Positions 7,191-13,700 of a DNA stretch of 25,073 nt are shown here, one piece after another. A program made the translations under genes and the position numbers. The notes beneath the pieces are model-generated. The model saw nothing but the letters and a program-made list of their open reading frames with translations. It ran no database searches and was not told where the DNA came from. The stretch lies in the IMG/VR virus record IMGVR_UViG_3300032287_004012, positions 1 to 25,073 of that record, one strand, 5' to 3'. Source of the DNA: a virus. Position 1 is the first letter of the stretch, and each line of letters starts with the position of its first letter.

Positions 7191-8775
7191 TATACATCCT
7201 AACACTCAAGTACTGAAACAAACTTGGCTCAGCATCTGCTATGGCATTCCACTTATTTTTATTACTATTCCATTTTTCTTTTAACTCTTCTATGCTATCA
7301 TTTAAATTAATATCTCTATATTTTAAATATAAGTAGCTAGATGGGAATATACTATAGTTCATTCCAGTTGCAACACAATGAAGCCCTTTCGAACCTCCTC
7401 CAACATAACCCACGGAACCCCAAGTATTTGTATTAAATTTTCTTACAATTAAATCTATAGGGGCAACCCTATTAGTAAATTCGTGGTTGATTATTTGTGG
7501 GAAAAATGTTTTATTATTTATTGCTTTCCAATACTGGGTATCATCTCTTACAGATAATGCATAGTGCATAGAAACAAATGTTGCAAAGTCATTAAACTGC
7601 ATAAATGTTGATGCATTATATGCGTCTATATCCCATTGAGAAATTTTTTCACGCTCTAATGTTGAGCATAATTTCATTAAAAACTCATGAACAGTAAATA
7701 GCCCATTGCTTTCTAAAGGTTCTATAAAGCCAGCAGATAAGCCTATCATTAATACATTTTTATGCCAGGTCTTTTCGTGTATTCCCACTCTAAAAGATAT
7801 ATCTTTAAACTCTAGGTCATCTGTATTAGAGTTTGGAAATTTATTACGTAGATATTGTTTAAACTCATCTAGAGCCTCTTCCTTAGAAACAAACTTATCA
7901 CTGTATACATATCCAGATCCAATCCTTGACCATAACGGGATATTCCAACACCATCCATTATTGATGGCGGTACATGTTGTATATGGCTCTAATTCAGCTT
8001 CTTTATCATAGTACGGAACTCTTGCGGCCCAAGCCTTGTTGTTTGGAATAATATCTGAATAGTCTATGAAGTTAATATTTCCAATTGATTTAGATAGTAT
8101 ATTTTTAAAACCAGTACAATCTATAAAAAGATCTGCATAAATTTTGCTTCCATCATCTAGAATTAAATAGTCAATTCCATTATCGTTTGTCTGAATATCT
8201 TCAACTATATTGTCTTTTAAAACCACTCCGTTTGGAATACACACTTCTCTTTTCAGCCACTCTGCAAATTTAGTAGCGTCAAAATGCACAGCGGAGTCTC
8301 TTCTAGGATTAAAATTTTCTAACTTATTAAATAGATTATCGCTATATTTATTTTTATTTATTAAAACAGAAGATGGATAAAATGTATTAACATAGTCATC
8401 TACAGATATAGATGAATCTAAAGATTTTGCTATCTGCCATTCTTCTGGAGACCCTAAATCATTATTTGTTTCAAATATAGGTTGTCCAAACGGGTAGTGA
8501 AACCCTTCGTCTTTACCATCATAAAAGTTTTTAAACTTTATACTTAATTTATAAGAAGCATCACATTGTTTCATAAAATCTTCTTTTTTAATTCCTAGTA
8601 CTGCAAGCCAATCGTTTATACTCCCAAGTGTGCTCTCGCCAACACCAATGGTTGAAAGATTACTGCTATCAATTATAGTAATATTTTTTTCAGGGAAAAC
8701 TTTAGCCATAGTAGCAGCTGTCATCCAGCCAGAAGATCCGCCACCAACTATAACTATACTTTTAATTTCTTTCAT
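7183..8775 (-). CDS. flavin-dependent tryptophan halogenase-like enzyme (copy B)
   Basis: This 530-aa enzyme is the more canonical of the two halogenases here. FAD-binding GGGSSG is at 11-16 and GVGEST at 44-49. The catalytic Lys76 lies in DASYKLSIKF, closely like the PrnA/RebH context. D-C-T-G-F is at 219-223, the complete W-C-W-N-I-P motif at 275-280, and E-P-L-E-S at 352-356. Flavin-dependent halogenases oxidise FADH2 with O2 and transfer halogen to an electron-rich ring; a cyanophage enzyme of this family (VirX1) is known from the literature to prefer iodide. Regiochemistry and halide cannot be read from this sequence. It overlaps the 232-aa gene upstream by ATGA and the one downstream by 8 bases, so all four are co-translated. 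A separate flavin reductase, presumably from the host, would be needed. Confidence 0.9.
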   Translation of the reverse strand: MKEIKSIVIVGGGSSGWMTAATMAKVFPEKNITIIDSSNLSTIGVGESTLGSINDWLAVLGIKKEDFMKQCDASYKLSIKFKNFYDGKDEGFHYPFGQPIFETNNDLGSPEEWQIAKSLDSSISVDDYVNTFYPSSVLINKNKYSDNLFNKLENFNPRRDSAVHFDATKFAEWLKREVCIPNGVVLKDNIVEDIQTNDNGIDYLILDDGSKIYADLFIDCTGFKNILSKSIGNINFIDYSDIIPNNKAWAARVPYYDKEAELEPYTTCTAINNGWCWNIPLWSRIGSGYVYSDKFVSKEEALDEFKQYLRNKFPNSNTDDLEFKDISFRVGIHEKTWHKNVLMIGLSAGFIEPLESNGLFTVHEFLMKLCSTLEREKISQWDIDAYNASTFMQFNDFATFVSMHYALSVRDDTQYWKAINNKTFFPQIINHEFTNRVAPIDLIVRKFNTNTWGSVGYVGGGSKGLHCVATGMNYSIFPSSYLYLKYRDINLNDSIEELKEKWNSNKNKWNAIADAEPSLFQYLSVRMYNV

Positions 8776-9470
8776 ACTAATGACCTCTTTATTTCTTTAA
8801 GCACAACTTTATTTACTTTTTGATTTTGAAATTTAAAATATAGTGAATTTAAACTATTTCTCTTACTAAACTGCTTATGTCCAACTGATTCCTTTGTAAT
8901 CTCCTTTAATGTTTCTGTAAAATAAAACTCTTTAAAAATTATCTTTTCATCTGTATTAAAAGATAAATTCATTATAGGATCACCATTTTTTATATTAACA
9001 TCATATTCTGAATTTAAAAACATAAAGGATGGATTTATTGGTCTAAACCACTTTGATATATTAAACTTACCAGGTATTAAAAAGTAATTTTTATCAGAGT
9101 TAAAAAATGTTGGGGTTACAGAAACCTCTAAATTTTCTTCTGAAAATAAATGTAATGTAAAAAGGAAATCCATTACAGAATAATCTTTATTAAATTTTCT
9201 AAAATTAACCATATTCATGGAGTGTGGTTTTTCAGAATATACAGTATTATCAGTTTTCATTGAGAATGATAAATCAACAGGGCTGTTTATTGAATATGTA
9301 TTTGAAAGCAGGTCTATACAAGATGGGCAGTCAAGCCAGTCGGCAGATTTATTTTCCGCATCAAAAATACTTTTTGCTTTCTTATATAACTGTTTTGGCT
9401 CTAAATCCAAAAGGAAGTCATTAGAGTCCATTGAATAAACATTATACTTTGACCAATACACGGTTTTCAT
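8772..9470 (-). CDS. halogenase partner protein B, first gene of operon
   Basis: This 232-aa soluble protein has no function I recognise. It contains W-L-D-C-P-S-C-I-D-L-L near residues 45-55. Over 22 ungapped residues this aligns with C-T-P-F-L-D-A in the partner of copy A: Cys, Asp, Tyr, Asn and Asp are identical and hydrophobic positions are conserved. Later, I-K-N-G-D-P-I-M-N-L matches I-P-A-G-T-P-M-F-Q-I. The two partners are therefore probably diverged copies of one family. The extra Cys gives a CxxC pair not present in the other copy. The ATG lies 6 bases after a consensus TATAAT and lacks a Shine-Dalgarno sequence, so it is probably translated from a leaderless message. It overlaps halogenase B as ATGA. 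Confidence 0.75.
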   Translation of the reverse strand: MKTVYWSKYNVYSMDSNDFLLDLEPKQLYKKAKSIFDAENKSADWLDCPSCIDLLSNTYSINSPVDLSFSMKTDNTVYSEKPHSMNMVNFRKFNKDYSVMDFLFTLHLFSEENLEVSVTPTFFNSDKNYFLIPGKFNISKWFRPINPSFMFLNSEYDVNIKNGDPIMNLSFNTDEKIIFKEFYFTETLKEITKESVGHKQFSKRNSLNSLYFKFQNQKVNKVVLKEIKRSLV

Positions 9471-9476
9471 ATATTG

Positions 9477-9506
9477 ATTATACCAAATAGTAGCTATTTA
9501 AGTCAA
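9477..9506 (-). promoter_or_regulatory. leaderless sigma70-like promoter of the halogenase operon
   Basis: On the minus strand, TTGACT (9506-9501) and TATAAT (9482-9477) are separated by 18 bases. The -10 box is followed by six bases (CAATAT) and then the ATG at 9470, so the predicted start site is the A of the start codon. The -35 box overlaps the TGA stop of the preceding gene. The 17-base block GGTATAATCAATATATG is identical to that at 19376-19360. This is the best promoter in the window. Confidence 0.75.
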
Positions 9507-9814
9507 TGGCTATGAGGTTGGTTCCACTCTATATCTGTGCCATCATTAGGCCTGCCCAGAAATCTTAAGGTATCCATTATTAAATTAGTAAATATAGAAT
9601 ATGAAAAATCAATTCTTTTACATAATTCTTCTTTAGGAATATTAATAAAATTTTTATTTATAATTATCTTATCGTTGTTGTTTAGATTTAAAGACAAATA
9701 CTCTTTTATTTCTTTAAAAGTCATATGTGTATCCCAAGAATCAAGGAATACTTTTAAAGAACTATCTTTGGCCAGGGCAACGAGCCTTGGGCTTAAATAA
9801 TTTCCAGTTTCCAT
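9503..9814 (-). CDS. hypothetical protein after tail-fibre assembly gene
   Basis: This is a 103-aa protein (from METGNYLSPRLVAL) with no recognisable family. It is mostly helical and charged, without membrane segments. Visible landmarks are W-D-T-H-M-T-F-K-E-I-K-E-Y-L near residues 27-40 and L-R-F-L-G-R-P-N-D-G near 83-92. The start at 9814 lies two bases after the TAG of the upstream gene. An in-frame ATG 60 bases earlier (9874) would overlap that gene and adds a Cys-rich stretch, so I prefer the shorter form. It is the last gene before the halogenase promoter. Its job may relate to fibre assembly by position, or it may be unrelated. Confidence 0.6.
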   Translation of the reverse strand: METGNYLSPRLVALAKDSSLKVFLDSWDTHMTFKEIKEYLSLNLNNNDKIIINKNFINIPKEELCKRIDFSYSIFTNLIMDTLRFLGRPNDGTDIEWNQPHSH

Positions 9815-9815
9815 A

Positions 9816-10241
9816 CTATTTGTCTTCTGGATGCAATAGTGATGGCAAACCTTCTTCTGGCATAGGTTGGCCAACTAATTCATTAAGTTTATCTTCACTT
9901 GGAAGGCTTACAAGAAGTATATCTATTTCTTTTTCTGATAAACCAAGTTTTTCTAAAATTTCAGACTTATTTTTTTTCATTAAAATTAATTCATCTTTTA
10001 AATATTCTACATCTTTATCTGATATAAGTGGAACTGGAGGTTCAGAATCTAAATCCTGCTTTCTCCATACCTTTTCATCTTTATCAAAATACACAATTTC
10101 AGATTGTGGATTAAAAGCTGGTGGCTCTAACTCTGTAGAATATGCTGGCATTAAAAAATTACCAGGTTCTAATGGAGATTCGTCTGCTTCGGAGATACCA
10201 ACTAGTTCTCCAGTTACTGGATTATATGTATAAACTTTCAT
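9816..10241 (-). CDS. tail fibre assembly (Tfa-like) protein
   Basis: This 141-aa protein resembles the tail-fibre assembly/chaperone group that follows fibre and collar genes in many phages. The N-terminal segment Y-N-P-V-T-G-E-L-V-G-I-S-E-A-D-E-S-P-L-E (residues 6-25), then P-G-N-F-L-M-P-A-Y and a F-N-P-Q-S-E-I-V-Y-F-D-K-D-E-K-V-W-R strand, are characteristic. The family usually reads P-x-T-G-E-x-x-G ... P-L-x-P-G, then a strand with a W. The C-terminal half is a predicted coiled-coil or helical region (KDELILMKKNKSEILEKLGL). AGGA precedes the ATG by 6 bases. It lies directly after the giant fibre and collar genes, which fits a chaperone for fibre folding or attachment. In other phages this type can also be a structural tip protein. 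Confidence 0.7.
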   Translation of the reverse strand: MKVYTYNPVTGELVGISEADESPLEPGNFLMPAYSTELEPPAFNPQSEIVYFDKDEKVWRKQDLDSEPPVPLISDKDVEYLKDELILMKKNKSEILEKLGLSEKEIDILLVSLPSEDKLNELVGQPMPEEGLPSLLHPEDK

Positions 10242-10276
10242 TTATTTTCCTTAATACTTAAAATTAAATACTAATA

Positions 10277-10753
10277 TTAGAATTTAATGCAATAAAGAAG
10301 AGCTTTGTTTTTAGGTCTGGTATCAGCTCCACCACGGTTTTGAATTGGTTCGTCTCTAGTTTGAGCACCACCCCATCCAAAGTGTGTGGCTGCTGGACAT
10401 TCACCCTGCCCCCAACCATAAATATACCATACCTGAATAGAGTGATCGTGTGAGGCAAAATCGTCTGCCTGATATGAGCCGAACGATCTTCCTGAGTCCT
10501 GCCCTCTTCCATCATCCCATCCACGAATAAACTCTCCACGAAGGTCTGGTACGTTAAATGTTGTTGATCCATCTCCGCCGCCAAATGTTGATCCGATAGC
10601 AGCAAATAGATCGGCATAAAGTGTGCGACTTAGTGCTGCGCCGTTGCATTTTACGTATCCTGTAGGAGCTGCTGTATTTGAGAAGGCTACTACAGATCCT
10701 GGTGGGGTAATGCCTCCAGTTGTATTATTTAGTAGTGTGGTTAACGTTGCCAT
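10277..10753 (-). CDS. phage tail collar domain protein
   Basis: This 158-aa protein carries a phage tail collar domain at about residues 16-72. It has G-S-V-V-A-F, A-P-T-G-Y-V-K-C-N-G and L-Y-A-D-L-F-A-A-I-G-S-T-F-G-G-G-D-G, followed by T-F-N-V-P-D-L-R-G-E-F-I-R-G-W. The C-terminal segment H-D-H-S-I-Q and the final D-T-R-P-K-N-K-A-L-L-Y-C-I-K-F match the usual ending of T4 gp12-type short fibre and collar proteins, where His pairs can coordinate metal in the trimer. The start at 10753 overlaps the TAA of the giant fibre gene by one base. An ATG 18 bases upstream is possible but lies within that gene. It is probably the distal tip of the fibre and acts with the Tfa-like gene that follows. Confidence 0.85.
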   Translation of the reverse strand: MATLTTLLNNTTGGITPPGSVVAFSNTAAPTGYVKCNGAALSRTLYADLFAAIGSTFGGGDGSTTFNVPDLRGEFIRGWDDGRGQDSGRSFGSYQADDFASHDHSIQVWYIYGWGQGECPAATHFGWGGAQTRDEPIQNRGGADTRPKNKALLYCIKF

Positions 10754-13700
10754 TATGCTATGATTCTCCATCCGTAAGTTGTATTGCTAAATACTAATCT
10801 AACAGAAGCATTGTTTATATTAAACGGCATATCTTCTGCTAAGCCCTGGATTAGCGATCCATTTCGGGCAATATTTACTGGTGTATTAAATGCTGTACCA
10901 GCAATATCTGTAATTACTACTTCATCTCCAAGTACTGGTGATGCAGGTAATGTCAGAGTTAATCCTGATGCTGGAATTACAAAGTAGTTTCCTGAGCTTT
11001 GTACCCCGCTTGTTCTTAGGTTTCCTCTTGCAACTAGCGTAGTAGCTGTACTGATAATTGTTGGTCTTTGATCAACATATCTCTTTGTTGCAACTGCTAA
11101 GTCTACTCCAGCCGTAGGATCTTGTGATACCTGAACTGTAGTTCCGCCAGTTAGTGTTACTGTATTTGCATTTAGCGATATGGTGCCAGTTGATGTTGAT
11201 GCTGCTGCACCAATCGTAACATTTGTTGTTGAGCCTGATACACCATTTGTACCAATATTTACTGTCTTTGTTACACCGCTTGCTGTTGCTCCAGTGCCTA
11301 CGTTATATGTAGATGCTGTTGTAACAGATGCACCGATGTTAACTGTAGCAAAGTTTTCTGTGAGTGTAGCATTCTGAGGTGTAGCCGAACCAATTGTTAC
11401 GTTAGTAGTTGAGCCAGATGCTCCATTTGTACCTACGTTAATTGTTCTTGTTGAACCAGAGGCTGTAACTCCAGTTGCTACGTTGTATGTAGATGCTCCA
11501 GTTGAGGCGGTAAACATATTGACTGTTTGTGCTGCTGTTGCATCATTTGCAACATTTAGCGTAGTTGCTGCGCCAGCAAAGTTTAGAGTAGTAGCTGTTG
11601 TATTCCACAAGTTTTGTGTTAGCATAGTGCCAACTACAGTTGGGTTCTTAATTGTAAGTGTTCCTGTACCAGCACCAATATTAACAGAAGATGCCGCTCC
11701 ACCAATATTAAGTACATCTACTGTTTCATTTAGAAGATTCATTGTAGTTGCTGATGAATAAATGTCTCCACCAGTTGTATACAAATCTCTGATATGTAGA
11801 TCGTTTGTAGTTACTGTAGTAAAGTCAATTGTTGATGTTGGCTTTGTTTCAACACCTGAGAACAACCACCAGTGACCTGTTAGGTGATCTCTTGAAAGAC
11901 CTGTGTATGATCCACGGTACGGACTAGATACTGTAGCTGAGCCTTGGCTTCCAAGGACAAGTGTTGTTGTTCCTGGGTTTGGCTTTGATGTTGTAATTGT
12001 ACCTGTTGAGGAAGTTTCGTTAATTGTAGTTGCTGTTTGAGCATAAGAGACTTTATTTGCAGCAGGTATTGCTGTTACAATAAATGTTCCGTTAAATGAT
12101 GCTGAAACTCCAGTTACAACAATCTGCTGACCAACAATGTAGTCATGATTTGTTGAAAGTGTAAGTGTTGATACGTTTGAAGTTCTATTTCTGCTTGTTA
12201 CGGTTTTGGTTGTTGTTGTAACAAGTGTTGTAGAAGGAACATCATCCTGTGGAACCTCAAATGATAGGCTATAAGGAACTGATGTTGATCTTGCTGTAAC
12301 CATAAGGGTGTCGTTGATAAGAGGATCTACGTCTTGAATAACGCATGAATCTCCAACTGTCTCTTGTGGTGGATTTGTTAAAATAACTGTTGCAACTCCG
12401 CCTGTAATTGCCCAGGATGTTACGTAGTTAGTAAATGTCTTACTTGTTGGTGAAGATACTACGTTATTTGCTGTTTTTGCAAATGAGAAAGATTTTGTTG
12501 TAGGAACCGCTGTAATTACGTGAGTTCCGTTAAATGTTGTGCCTACTGTTCTAGCTACCTGAACAGATCCACCTGATGATGTAGGGGTCTGTGTTGCGCC
12601 AGCCTGTATGTATCTGAATGTTGTTGCTGAAGGCACATCATAAATTGTAAATGTTCCATTCATCAATGAGTTAACGTTAGATACGACTACAGATTCTCCA
12701 GCTAGGAAATCATGTGCCTCTGATGTTGTTAGAGTTACATAATCAAGAGTAGTTGTTCTAGAAACCCGTGTGGTTCCTGCAGAGACATTTGCAAAGTCTG
12801 GGTTACCAGTATTTGCAAAACTAAATCCATTGCTTGATACTGCAGTAATGGTAAATGTGCCGTTATAACCAGTATCTGCTCCAGAGATAGTTACTGACTC
12901 TCCGACTAAATAGTCATGTACTGCGTCTACGGTTATTGTTGCTACGTTAGCAGCATCTCTTGATACCAACACAATGTTCTTATCGTAATTAGTTGTTAGA
13001 GGAATTGTCTCTCTTTTTCTTACAATTGGGAAGAATGTTGAGTATGTAGTTAGAGTATCTACTCCTGTTACTACTACTGTATCCCCTACCTCGAATGAGT
13101 GTGCGGTGTTACCAGTTGAAAGAGTTGCTACGTTTGAAGTAAGCGACTTATTCGTAGTGGTATAAGGACCAAATACTAATGAAGGACGAATGCTTCGTGA
13201 CTGACCTAGGAAAGCAAAGTCTACGTTATCTCCAGATGTTTGGCCATTAGCAACGAAGATCATTGGATCTACAACTGCTAGGTTTTCAGTCTCAACAACT
13301 GTTCCTGAACCACCGAATGTAATTTGTCCAGCAATGTTTACATCACCAGCTACGTTCATATCTCCTTGGATACCAACACCACCAATAACGGTGAATGCTC
13401 CAGTTGAAGGTGAAGTAGAAGGTGTATTAATATCAACGTGTACGTTTACATCTGGGTAGATAGCCATCTGTGTACGGCCTGAAGTAAATCCTCCAGCAGC
13501 AAATATAATGGCGTTTACGTCTCCATTTGCACCTGTTGCAAGTACAAGGTTTCCGTCACCTGTTGTATTTTCTGGTGCTTCGTAGAAGAGATATCCATCG
13601 TTTGGACCTGTAATTCCAAATGCTCCCTGGCTAAATGTTGAACCAGTTACACCCATGTCAATCCAACCTGATACGTCGTCTCCGTTTGAAGCGTAAACAA

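Noticed and set aside
9727-10233. 168-codon frame on the plus strand
   Set aside because: It is antisense to the Tfa-like and 103-aa genes, is Ser-rich and low-complexity, and has no ribosome site. The minus-strand genes have recognisable content.
10264-10617. 117-codon alternative minus-strand frame across the collar gene
   Set aside because: The collar domain occupies the overlapping frame with clear family motifs.
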